Source: Lethocerus indicus (Eukaryota > Arthropoda > Insecta > Hemiptera > Belostomatidae). From it: 64,000 bases of DNA. A program made the position numbers and the translations under genes. Shown one piece after another: positions 37,044 to 48,680 of the stretch. Location: assembly GCA_019843655.1 (NCBI GenBank), contig JACDQD010000002.1:6892585-6956584 (forward strand), read 5' to 3'. How positions within the stretch are numbered: position 1 is the first letter of the stretch; every line of letters begins with the position of its first letter. Below the pieces are notes generated by a model. That model was not told the DNA's origin. It was given only the letters and a program-made list of their open reading frames with translations, and did not search any database.

Positions 37044-40000
37044 AATTAATAATTATTATTGCCATTAATTAGAGGGAAGCCCAGCTGAGAGGGCTAACTG
37101 TCGGCTAACGAGTCCGACGTGACAGCGGGAGCGCAAAATTTGAGCCCAAACACAGAAAGGGAAGTAAAAGGGTGGGCCAAGGGGTGGGTTAGTGGGTTGG
37201 TGGGGGCGGGTGGGCGAGGGTGGATGGAGGTGGCGAGTCCACGCCAGGGGCGCAGAACCGTATTACCTAAATTACCACCGACCGGATATAGCCTCGTTAT
37301 GGCACTTCGTTATAACCCGCACGTTATAAGAGAGGGCCCTTAACCGGTCCCGCCGAGTTATAACCGCCTCACGGCCCCACTCAATAATCCAACGCTTTTA
37401 TGCCTTCTTCGACCCGATAAACGTTCGCCCGGGCCCCGGCCGTCCCACTTTCCAAACCGCGCAGTCGTCGCCCACACACCGAGCTCAACCCATCCAATTA
37501 ACTCCACCATCGGAAAATGTATTAAGACTGCCGTACCGATGAAAAATATATTATCTGGGACACGAGCACACCTACTGCAGCCCAAGGAGGTGTACTTATT
37601 GCCCTATAGAGCCTTATTCAATAATAGTTACCTATTCCTATTTTAACATTAACATATCAAGCAAGGTGGTATATAATAATTAATAAATAATTGTATAATA
37701 CATTTTTTGCTGAACCGGTTGTAACACTATGTGACTATAATTTATTTAGTCATCAACACAGGCAACAATTACACATTTGTTGTTTTATCCCAATAAACCA
37801 ATTGTTTACCGTTACAATTGGAAATGTCAATATGAGGTGGTTAAAATTTTTATAGCATACAGGATATAATGTATAGAGCTACAATTTAAAAAAGGTAATT
37901 TTACCATTTGTTCTATTTGTACTCCGTCCTATCCTAATTTTGGCCGAATCTTGACGTTGGTCAGAACTTGATCTCAGAAAGAATCTTGTTGGAAATTTAA
38001 TCATTACTATCTCCCAGTAGGTACGAAGCGTATATAGTTCTGAATGCTAAATATTTCTAAATTCATTAGGCGCAAATAAATGCTCGTGCTACAAGTACAG
38101 GTACAGTAGACGTAGGGCGGTGGGTGGCCTAGAAAGGCCAAAGTACAGTCGGTGTGCCGAGGCCGGACTGAAAATTAGTGTAACGGCTTAGTAGAGGAGA
38201 GCAGGAGCTAATGCCAGTTGGGACTCTGTTTGTTTAACTCCCAACTATTCTACTTTCATAGTGGCCCGTTAGCTTTGCCAGCGGCTAGAGTTAGCCCAAC
38301 CTCCGACCTCCGACCTCCGACCCCCGAACACCCCCCGGCTCCCACATTCGGCCTACGGTACAGAAACAACTGTCACGTAAGCCGCTACGACCGCTCTAAT
38401 TTCTCTTCTCGTCCCTCAACGCTCATGAGGGTATCATCACGAGGGGCTTTCAAATATCATTGAATACTAGGGAGGACGCAGTTATTCATTTTTAAAAATC
38501 GAATCTTATTCGTAGCTTCGGTGTTTAAAACACAGCAACTGTTCATACAGTTTGCGGAACAAGACAAAACTACAATTCTTCGTCACACATAGACAGAGCG
38601 GAAGAGATTAAAGAGGATATATATCTTTATCAAACGGCCAAATAAGAGTAAGATAAATACAAGTAAACTATAAATTACTGGAAACAATAATATTTGTAAT
38701 TATATACATCGAGTTTATACAGTGTGTAAGTAATTTAAGTTTCATTTGTGGTGGACTGTTCCGAACAACGAGGCAATATATTTGATAATGAACAATAACC
38801 TCGGAATTATATTAAAAGCTATTCAGAGTGGGGCACTGAGGGGAGGCTTATTAACGCCGGCCTTGTTTATAACGCAAAGTTTTGTCCAACAATAGATTCT
38901 TCGGCATTGAGCGTTTACCCGGAGCGTTATGAGAGAATCACCCCCATGCCGGGCCCTAATAAAGGTAGAGGGGGCGTAAAATGAACACGCTCCCTGAACA
39001 GAGATTCCTGCCGGCGCCTAGGCTGATGCCACAACTATAGACTCGAATAGGGAGTTCGGGCCTATCGGGGAGTTTGCCCGCAATGCGGGGGCCACTTTAT
39101 TCCCTCCCTTTCATATGGGATTTTTTCGCCGGACCGAATGTCGCTCCAGCCGATAGCCAAGAAAAATATTGGTTATTTTCAACATGAACGGAATACGAAT
39201 TTATTAAAATCAGAATTCACTGCGGTGAATAATGAACGATCGGCACCGTATAAATACATTCGTAAATAATCGCGATCAATTCCCGGCACGTTCTGCGTCA
39301 TCGAAAAATAGACAGAGGGAAATGGAATTGAAAAATAACTCGATGGTTCCTCTCACTGTAACGATATTCAATCATTTCTTGGTATATTAATAAAGACTAC
39401 GGCAAATAAGAGGGATAATATCACGAAGGCTAATGTTCCCATGATCAGAATAATGGAAATTATAGTTCATAAAAACATAGGACTGATTTCATTAATGAAC
39501 TGTGTAGATTAAAATACGGAGAAAAATTACAGTATTTTTTATTATTAGTTGGCTTTTCGAACAGACATACGACAAAATATGGAGGTGAAGAGGATGACAA
39601 ATTAATATCTATTGTAGAATTTCTAGAGCTCGTTCCAGAAAAATATTTCCCTACAACTTCACGGCGATGTAGGCCCTGACGGCATGCGTGACCGATGTGT
39701 AATTTAATGCGGCGGATTTATACGCAGCGGACGGGCGGTGAATGGTGAAACGCGTGCGAGCCTCATCTGTCAGTTTGGTGCCGGCAACTGATAATTTATA
39801 ACCGAGGACTGGGTTTGGTCTCTATCGGCCAGTTAGGCGCCCGATCACTCTTCATTTGGCGCCCCCCTATCAACACAGTCACGATGCATTCACATTTTTA
39901 TGCTTAGCCCAAGTCGCAATACTGTATAATTATGCGCGATTCGACAAAACTATATGGTATGAAACTATATAACAATCGGATGAAGTCGAGTGTTAAAGCT

Positions 40001-40082
40001 CCGAACAAATGCTTTAAGTTATCCGCGAAATATTTTCGTCAATTGAGTCAATTCAGGTACACAACTGGTTTACGGAAATATA
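37044..40082. other. Non-coding, several GC-rich blocks
   Basis: GC-rich blocks lie at about 37,080-37,460, 38,100-38,460, 38,830-39,120 and 39,660-39,870, separated by AT-rich DNA. A 7-bp tandem repeat lies at 38,300. Sequence at about 40,000-40,082 may be a badly eroded continuation of the retrotransposon that follows, but I cannot align it with confidence. Confidence 0.6.
38300..38327. repeat. (CCTCCGA)n 7-bp tandem repeat
   Basis: Three perfect copies of cctccga at 38,300-38,320 and a fourth with one substitution. Confidence 0.9.
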
Positions 40083-40591
40083 GTTACATATATTATACCC
40101 ACCCAAGAGCAGATTAGCTATCTTGGGCTCCACCTAGACAAACGACTCACGTGGAATCCCCATACCCGATTCAAAAGAATCGACTTAAACAGAAAATTTG
40201 GACTCTTAAGGCCATTACTAAAACGGACAGCGAATTGACCTTAAGTAACAAACTAACAATATACAAAGCAATACTCAGACCGACATGGACATACGGTATA
40301 GAGCTATGGGGTTCCACCGAGACATCCAACATCGCTCGCATCCAGAGATTTCAATCAAAAGTCCTTCGCACCATCCTTAATGCTCCCCGGTATGTTTCTA
40401 ACCGCACAATCCACCATGACCTCAACATACCGACAGTCGACGAAGTCGCAAAATTTCGGTTCCTGAAGTTCCACTCCCGCCTTTCTCCTCATCCTAATCC
40501 ACTCGTTCAGTCCCTTTCCTCTCTTACCCATCCACTATCCCCACCACGACGGCTTAAACGCCACTGGCCCAGAGATTACCTCGGGCAGTAG
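40083..40591 (+). pseudogene. Jockey ORF2 reverse transcriptase, C-terminal fragment, frameshifted
   Basis: In full-length elements this ORF encodes an endonuclease plus reverse transcriptase that copies the element's RNA at a nicked target site. Only the end is left. The frame at 40,083-40,228 reads through IIPTQEQ and YLGLHLDKRLTW, the thumb-region signature of Jockey-clade enzymes. Near 40,227-40,229 one base appears to be missing. The following frame continues with NKLTIYKAILRPTWTYGIELWG, then RIQRFQSKVLR, then DLNIPTV, and ends RHWPRDYLGQ at the stop codon 40,589-40,591. The endonuclease, the catalytic YxDD palm motif and the rest of the polymerase are absent, so it cannot be functional. 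The reading is drawn from known family motifs; the clade within Jockey is not resolved. Confidence 0.88.
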
Positions 40592-40696
40592 TTAAATCGT
40601 GTCAAAAGCGCCATCATTGGGTGGTTTATCGAGACAAACACGTGAAAAATATACATGTATCAATTGCACCTATAACTGTAAAAGTTGATTGTGCAA

Positions 40697-40702
40697 AATA
40701 AA
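40697..40702 (+). terminator. AATAAA polyadenylation signal of the LINE
   Basis: AATAAA lies 106 bp after the ORF stop and 10 bp before a run of seven A (40,712-40,718), which I take as the remnant of the poly(A) tail. Confidence 0.6.
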
Positions 40703-40718
40703 AACAGTTGCAAAAAAA

Positions 40719-43173
40719 CATATATTATAAATTTAATTCGAGAGTAATTGCTTCCAGGAAGAGAAGTTGCTTGGTGGAAACAGAAAATATGATAATTTTA
40801 TAACACAATGTGTGTATTTAATTTAAAATCTAAGTATGCACGTCACGCCTATTGTGCCTACCTACGCGTGATAATAATACGGCGCCGTTTAATTCAAAGT
40901 GTCGGGAATTTATTTTAAAAGTCCGTTTCGGTCTAAAGTTGTTTCAGACAGTCCCAAGGGAAAACCGCACTGGCACCAGTAATTGGAGGGCGGGTCGGGT
41001 ACGTGTCAATGTCCAGTGGAAGGCTATTAAACTTGGGAAATTCAATAATACGCCACTTAACAGCGTTTTGAGAAGACTAACTGAGTTACGGGGCCAACGT
41101 CATCGGTTGGCCGGCCCCGGTCTCGTGGGCCTCCACCACCACCTCCAACAATCAAATCCGGTTACCGACGATTCGGTTACAACGCCCAATTGAATTAGCC
41201 AATAAAATCGGACAATTGCGTCCGTATAACAGTCGATCAACTGGGGGCGCATATTGGATTTAACAGAATTAAATTTTTCCTTACGTATGGAACTGCCGGC
41301 GCCCTGATAGTGCAGAAAAGATGCTGCGACGGCAACCGGCGTGAGTTGTTCCATCGCTGATTTACAGACGAACTGCTACTGAAGATAGCAGGAGGAGAAC
41401 AGCGGTCTGGTCTAACAGGAAAACAGCGAGTGGAGACAGGATGTATAATAATTAGAGGTTGCCATGATGATGATTGTATATCAAGTTTATCACGAGTATA
41501 CAGCTCTATCGTTGCTGTGGTATGAAATGGAGTCTGACCGCAGTGACAATGCGACAATACGTGCTTATATATTGCAATATAAGCCCAGAATTTAACACGC
41601 ATCGTACAATTATTTTTTTAATAAATGTACTTTGCAGTCTATTGACACGTTGCTCGGTTCAATATTGTTTTTCCACAGTAAATAATACTGAATAGAGGCG
41701 ATTCAGAAAAAAGTCGTGAATGATAGATTAGCCCCTACGTGAATACCTCTGTTCGGACGACAATATAACCGAACGATCTGCGTATCGGTAGTAGGCATTA
41801 ATATATTTAATCGTATAATGCCCACATTGTGTTGTATAGTGACTGTGGAGGGGGACGGGCCGGACGGAGAGACAAAACCAATCCGCGGATTGAGAGTATG
41901 ATTTCAACGACTCCTCTCTGTCACATTCAGTATTCGGAAGGGCTTACAAAATAATCAGCTACCAACCCTCCACCACCACCGACTACCCTTCAACAGAACT
42001 GAATAAACAAACACAATCCGCTCAGCCTCGCTGGTTTATTCTTCCAGCATTGAATATTCAGTAATGACACCCAAAAGAGTTGACTTAAAATAAACAAACA
42101 AATTATAACCATAGAGGAATAATGAGCAAAAAAAATATGATTTACCCGTAGGTAAGAAATTAATCGAATTTTTGCAGCAAGTAAGATCCAAATCGTATAT
42201 TGAATCCCAGTTAAAATTCTAACGGCAATATTAACTCTTTCATTGACCCGTTGATTGATTTAGTTATCTGCTAAATCGTTGAAAGGAAACAGCACAGAAT
42301 TCAGAATCAAACCGCACTAATTCCAGAGGATGTAGCTGAATTAAATTTCTGTTTGCAATTATTTTATCCTATTGGAGCTGTTATCTTAATTGAAACTAAA
42401 TATTTGTTTATGTTCCATTGCTTCAATTAGGTTATACTTCACTGAACTTTTCCAGTTTCCTAATCCTTCCTACAATAGTCGGAATGGTAGGGGGCGAGAA
42501 GACCGCAAGGGTTGAAAGCATCGACCCATAAGCGTCCTCGGAGTAATTTTTAATGGCACTGTGTTGTCAGTCGATCTGGGGATTAGCTCTCAGCAGACAC
42601 AAGACCGAACAGTCCAACTTTTAAGTCGGCGTCGGCGCCCTAAACTTCGGACCATTGTTTTTCCCATTCCCTGATTTTATCCGCCCGAAGATACTATTTA
42701 AATTGATCATACTATCACTGGAAGATTAGACTATGCTTTCCAGCATTATACTATAATAATAGTCGGTGTTGAAAATTACTTAATCCATTTGTTTGTATCA
42801 ACGTGTGCTTTCGCCTACGGCCGCTGTCATCTCGTAGTCCCATTTAATTCACGAGACGTACATTAAGCAATTACGATATATAACACATACAACATATTTT
42901 TGTGAATGAATTATTTAGCTCTTTCTTCCTTCTGCCAATAAGACGTTAGGAATATTATCTCAATCGATAATTTCTACGAGGTATCTGAAATTGTTTAGGG
43001 TGTTTCGAGTTCCTAGAACAAATTATAATTTATGATTTTATGAAAAAAATTATTTGGGTCCATATTTTTCTAACGTGTTAAATTACAAAATTTACAATTG
43101 GTCACAAATTAATAACGGGGAAAAATATTTGAATTCTAAGGAAAATGTTCGGGAAATACCTGTTTGAAGACAG
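40719..43173. other. Non-coding, mixed composition
   Basis: A GC-richer patch at about 40,930-41,180 and another at 41,830-41,880 are separated by AT-rich DNA. Opposed frames at 40,852-41,602 are open on both strands without recognisable content. No gene is seen. Confidence 0.65.
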
Positions 43174-43244
43174 CGTGTTACCGGCAAGTCGGGGCCCCCG
43201 TACTATATCTTGGGGATGGGACGGGTCAAACGTGTTACCGGCAA
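43174..43244. repeat. Direct repeat of a 14-nt word
   Basis: cgtgttaccggcaa occurs at 43,174-43,187 and again at 43,231-43,244, 57 bp apart in the same orientation. The intervening segment is GC-rich. No further similarity flanks the copies. Confidence 0.7.
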
Positions 43245-44249
43245 AAGGGATAGACTTGTTGTTGGCCGAGTGTTTTATGGGGCACCGCCGGTGGCTAATT
43301 CATCTTGTTTTCCTTCCCGATTGAATTTATTGTTCTGTTTCTTTTTGAACATCATGCCCTCCCCTCCTCCCACAGGCCCGAAGTAATTCTTGAGGGGGTT
43401 CACTGCCGTAACCCCTCGGAGAAAACCCCGTCGTAAAAACGCACTAAGAGCGGCAAACAAAATAAACGTATTTCTTCCGCCGAATGAAGCGGAGCAGGGC
43501 TTACCGACGAAAGTTTTATGCCCAAAGTCAATAAACAAAATTCGGGAATTGCGGAGGGGTTTAAGAAAGGGAATTCCAAACCCGTTTATTGAGGGCAATA
43601 AATAATGGGTGGTATTTCAGTAAAACGATTCGCATTTCATTCTTCATACAGTATTACCCTCAATATAGTAAACGCGATAATCTCTAGCGAGAAAATTTAT
43701 GTACATATGTAATTATAAGAACAATAAAATATGTAAGCATTTAATCTCCTAACAAATTTAGGATGGAGCTCCGTTGGATTCTTTTTAGGAAGGGGTATGG
43801 AGCTCTATAAGAACTGAAAGGAAACTGAATCGTCTCGAGATTAGCTATTTGTAGCGGGGCAAAGGAGAGCAGAAATTCACGCGGCTAATGAGTCTTCTAA
43901 AATAGCACGATGGCCTGATTCAGTTCTTCAAAAGGGCATAAAAAAACTAAACTCCCCGAAAAGTTTCCGCGCAAAACTGCACTACACTTAGGCCAAGACC
44001 TGGATAAGTCATAGTATGAAAAGTTGATCTGCATTCTACGCCAGTGATGGGCATTCCAATTTGTATGCGCATATTTAAGGCTTTAAAATTAACTACTTCT
44101 TAATATTCTCATTGCCATCATAAATGTGGAACAAGGTTGAATTACAGAATGAAGAATAATACGCGACGGGAGCGAGCGTGAGAAGGAAATTGGTATTAAA
44201 ATGTCGAAAGTGTCCAGTGGGATATTTCACTTTTCTCTTATATTATTCA

Positions 44250-44252
<3 letters not shown>
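43245..44252. other. GC-balanced block then AT-rich, non-coding
   Basis: At 43,275-43,605 both strands are open for 70-107 codons, but neither frame starts at ATG and neither resembles a known protein. After 43,620 the sequence is AT-rich with no features. Confidence 0.55.

Positions 44253-44295
<43 letters not shown>
44253..44295. repeat. (AT)n microsatellite
   Basis: Forty-three bases of uninterrupted AT. Confidence 0.97.
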
Positions 44296-44298
<3 letters not shown>

Positions 44299-47200
44299 GA
44301 ATGCTGTCATAAAAAATTCCGTTGGGGATGTAAAACTCTTTTATCATCGGTATAAATTATAAGCCTGGATTAGGGGGTCCGTAACTGGAATTAAATTCTT
44401 TCTTGGATTCCATTTTTAACAAGGTGAACAGCTCAGAAGAAGTTTCATTACATTAACATTTGAAAGGCTTCTCCCTCCCCCCTGCCGCCACCGCCCCACT
44501 CTTAATGAATAAAAAGGCGCAACTTATTTACAGATTTATTTCGAGCCTTATTTTCGAGACCCGACCATCGCTCTGAATAGAAACCGGCTGCATTGGTAAC
44601 GCTCTATGAAAAGTAATTAAAATTAATCATTAAATAAACACGAGCCCCGAACGCGAGCCTCGTAATCAAATATTCCCTTTCATGTGTACAAGGAAATGTT
44701 TTTATAATTATTCTCGTATTTTCGCCAATCGAATGAAAGACATTCGTTACGAAATTCATTCACTCTAATCATGAGTTGAAAGATATAAATCTATAACATA
44801 TAATCTGATCGCACATCGGCTAATATTTATACTTGTATGTTCATATTAAGCATATGGCAGTCCTGACAAGTATCAGAAATATATATATACATATTTATAT
44901 ATATTGTTTGGCAGCCGAATGAAATATGGTAGGGATTCAGACTATTGAGCAGTGTGATTTGAGTTGGGTGCATCCGATAGCACCCGATCAATCAGTTGAG
45001 CGGGAAGCCGCCAACCGACACATCATCCTTCGAACAGAGTGCCGCTCTAACCGAGAGCGCACAGCACATTTACACCAACTCTCCGAATATCGGCCCGTCC
45101 CCGGACGTTCAATCTCCTGTACCAATAATAACAACAGAGATTAAATCCTATATACACAATTTGTCCGGGCTGTTTTTGTAAATTTGTGAAACGGACCGAT
45201 CGTTATGTACAATTTGAATTTGGTAAGATATATCGACCGGGGACATGAAATAAAAACGACCTTAAACGGGGCATCTAACAAGTCATATTACAAAACCGCT
45301 TTGTAGATTAAAAATTTCAGAGCTAATTTAGGTTTACGGCCTACTACTAATTAAATAGTAAGTAAGTATTTAGTATTCCATGACTAGGTGCATGAGGGTT
45401 CGAAATACAACGTAGAAAATAAGTAATTATGACCTTTAGAAAAAATCAGTGCTATGTTTGGCATTTACCTCATTTTTTATATCCCTTATATGTAATCAGT
45501 TGGTGTTGACAAATAAGTATAAATTACAGTTTCTAGCTGAAAAATAATTAAAATCCAGCGGCCCTAACACTCGCGTTCATATATAAGCAATTTTCGTGCT
45601 TAATTCTGAAATGTGTCGGCGGCAGATAATGGACACTCGCAAAAGGGAAAAGAAATACAAGAGAAACAGGAAAATAGGGAAGAATTATGCGCAAAAATAG
45701 AGGAATTCTATACAGGAAGAAAGAAAGGAAGAATGAAAAGAAGAAAGAAATTTTAATCAAAATAATGTTACGAAACGAGGGAGAACGTCCCACTCGTCTC
45801 GTGAAACGAAACTTCTGTGGACAAAATCTAATTAACTAAAATAAAAGCGGGAACCGGCAGGAAAGAAAAACTCTTTCCTTGATAGCGGAAAACAATGGTC
45901 CACATTTCTTATGGTCTCGTTAGTATGTACCCCTATCCGGGAAATTTTATCTCTAACGGAATTACGATTGGTTCAATCCAAAAGAAGAAAATGAATTGTA
46001 ATTTATCAATATTGGATCCGGGGAGGACACGAATTCCCGAGGGCTATTTTTCCGATCGGAGCCTTTTAGAAATTCAAACGACGACTTTTTAAGAATAAGC
46101 TTTTGATTGAAACCTGTTTCACGAGAATACTTTATTTCCCCAGTTTAAAACAGTTGAACGGTTTAATTGAATTACGACGTCCATAAAATATTTAGAACGG
46201 AGCGAATTCCGTGCTTTGAGTAAAAGAAAAATAAATTCTATAACCGACTGTATTTTATGTTCTATCAATACCGTATTATTAAAAATTAAATGATTTTTAC
46301 GATGGATGTAACTTAATTTATTAGGGAACATTCGTGCTCCTAGGCACTAACTTTGTACAGTAGATTTGAAAGAAGAAATAATAATGTATTAAATTTACCT
46401 TAATGACGGGTACGAGGAACAATAGGAACAAAACGAACAAAGTCAAACTGACCATTACTATTAGTACAATAAAATATTTTTTTGGTAGCCAAAAATTCAA
46501 AAAAAACAATGAACCTACAATCCGGAGTGAAAATAAATAAGTCAAGAGCAAATTTCAGGGAAAAAGAACGATCAAGGAGCGTTCTTATAATATTTCCGTA
46601 CATCCCAAGTCCTTTGTTTTATTTAATTTAGATGAATAGAGAACAATTATTCTGCTCTCGATGTTCAGTATTTATATGAGAAAATAAGATTAAAGCGGAT
46701 GATCGTATAGTAATTTTCCATTTAAGAACTACTATAGCAATTAATTAAATAGGCAGAACAAGAATCTCACTCCCCAGAATATTTGAGCAACCTGTTTCAT
46801 TATTGTGAATTATTAATTCTTATTGAGATGAATATGTTTATTTCGCTTTATTGCACCTTCGGTATAATGTTCTAAACGTAGAACACAGTATCAGTTGTAG
46901 TGTAGTGAAAGTGCACATAGGATGCACCCCCATCAATCTCGAGACGCGTTGGTGCCTCACTAATCTTTTAACAGAAGATCACAGATGATTGCTAGAAGTG
47001 ATATGAAAAGAGGTTTAATTCTAATAGGAGAAGAGGAAGTACTTCTTATGGCGCGTAAAAAACCGTTCACCGAAGTCGCGCTCAGCGAAAGGAAAATATA
47101 CGACAGTGGACGAATAATGACCGAGCGATGAACTGTGGGGCACAATTTAATTTTCAACAATCTTATTATTGCATCAATATTCGATTTGGTTCGAAATAGA

Positions 47201-48680
47201 ACCAACAGGGAGCCGCCTGTTAGGCCAATAAACTTCTCGCCTCTCCCCCCTTTCCTAATCCCAATGGGACATTTCCAATCTAAATTTTAAGACTTGGACG
47301 ACTATAAGAAGGAAATATGGACCGAACGAGGGATTTTTAAACCCCACTCTGTTGAGAGCTGAATGTGGACTTTCTGAAAAATACAAACCCTACCTTATAG
47401 GAAAGATAAACTATTTCCCACAATCCAATTTCACCAGCCACTTTTCTAACCGAAGTCGTATTTCCTGCCAAATCCTTGACATTTCACAAACCAAATTAGA
47501 AATTAAATCTTTTAAGGTTCCCTAATGAATTATTTACGTTCTTAAAATAAAGCCGATATATCTTCATTCATTCCATTTTACTTTATAAAAGGGTAATCAA
47601 ATCAGATAAATCGGAAACAAAAAAAAGATTTATAGGTTAATTTTTACGTTCCCAGCCGTAGATATTTCATTCTAATAAAGTACGCTTAAAATATAACTGA
47701 GAAGAACGTGTTAAATACTCCTTTAATATTTTTTTTATTATTAAAGGAAATCCACAGCAGTAAAAATCAATCCATTGGAAAATCGAGTTCGTAATTTCAG
47801 TGGCTTTATTGTTTGCCGGGTAATAATGGGAATGAAAATAACTTTCTAAATTTAACGCTAGACTGCACGACTTATTCTCATATTTATAACACAGCCTTTC
47901 CTCCCAACGCCAACTCCAAAGTACGTTAAACTGCCGTTCAGGTAGTTAAAAGTTCGCAATAAACTTGTTTTAAAAAAAAGGGACAAAAGGAGTCAGTTAG
48001 CTTGACTGGGAGTCGGCTTGTTGTATAAGTGTATATTTTATGATTTGCATGTACTGCTTCCGCGGTACATACAGCACATTTGACAACAGTAACTGCACCG
48101 AAAAACAATAGAAGAGAAAAAATTAAACAAAAACGTAAATAAATTAGAACCTAGTCTAGGCCCTCTATTAAATTAACAATCTTATCACTTTCGGTATTGT
48201 ATTTACTTTTGCTAATATTTCGTGTTATCTGGCTCATCCGAAGTTCGGCTTTTATGGAAAAATCATCCTTCCGGAAATTCACAAAAAACATTGCGGTACA
48301 AAGACAGTATTGAATATAGTGGCCGATGGTAATGAGGAGAAATTCTGACGAAGCGGCGTCAAAGGGCTTTGAGGTTGCTGGAACAGAATTAAAGAATAAT
48401 AATGGGATGGGTTAGTTTTCTTTTTTTAACGAATACCCCATGGGATAAGGTCAAGCTCAAACGAGGGGGACTTAGATATATTTCGAACGCACTGTCGAAG
48501 GAAATCTGCAATAACGCTCGCGCTATCTTTAATTAATTGTAAGCTCATAAATTTACCAATAGAATTGTTTAATTTACGGTAATTATACCGCGATATAAAG
48601 ATCGTATTTAAATCGATCGTTTTCAAACAGATAGTACACGCCAACCGAAGGTAATTTAATTACCCGACAACAATGTCCAG
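44296..48680. other. Mostly AT-rich non-coding stretch
   Basis: Few GC-rich patches occur (about 44,470-44,510 and 44,990-45,120). A polypurine tract lies at 45,714-45,750. A POU-type octamer, ATTTGCAT, is at 48,043-48,050. Open frames are short and hydrophobic because of T-richness. No gene is seen. Confidence 0.7.
45714..45750. repeat. Polypurine tract
   Basis: Thirty-seven bases of ggaa/gaaa words with a single pyrimidine. The 70 bp upstream are also purine-rich. Confidence 0.85.

Larger units (their letters stand above)
40083..40718 (+). mobile_element. Jockey-type non-LTR retrotransposon, 3' fragment
   Basis: A LINE remnant truncated at its 5' end. It keeps the C-terminal part of the reverse-transcriptase ORF, a 3' untranslated region of about 100 bp, an AATAAA signal and a short terminal A tract. 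This form, 5' truncation with an A-rich 3' end, is the usual product of target-primed reverse transcription. The left edge is set where protein similarity becomes clear; the true junction may lie up to about 100 bp upstream. I could not identify a target-site duplication. It is the only transposon I recognise here. Confidence 0.85.

Noticed and set aside
43275..43605. Both strands open for 70-107 codons
   Set aside because: Neither frame starts at ATG, and neither translation is recognisable.
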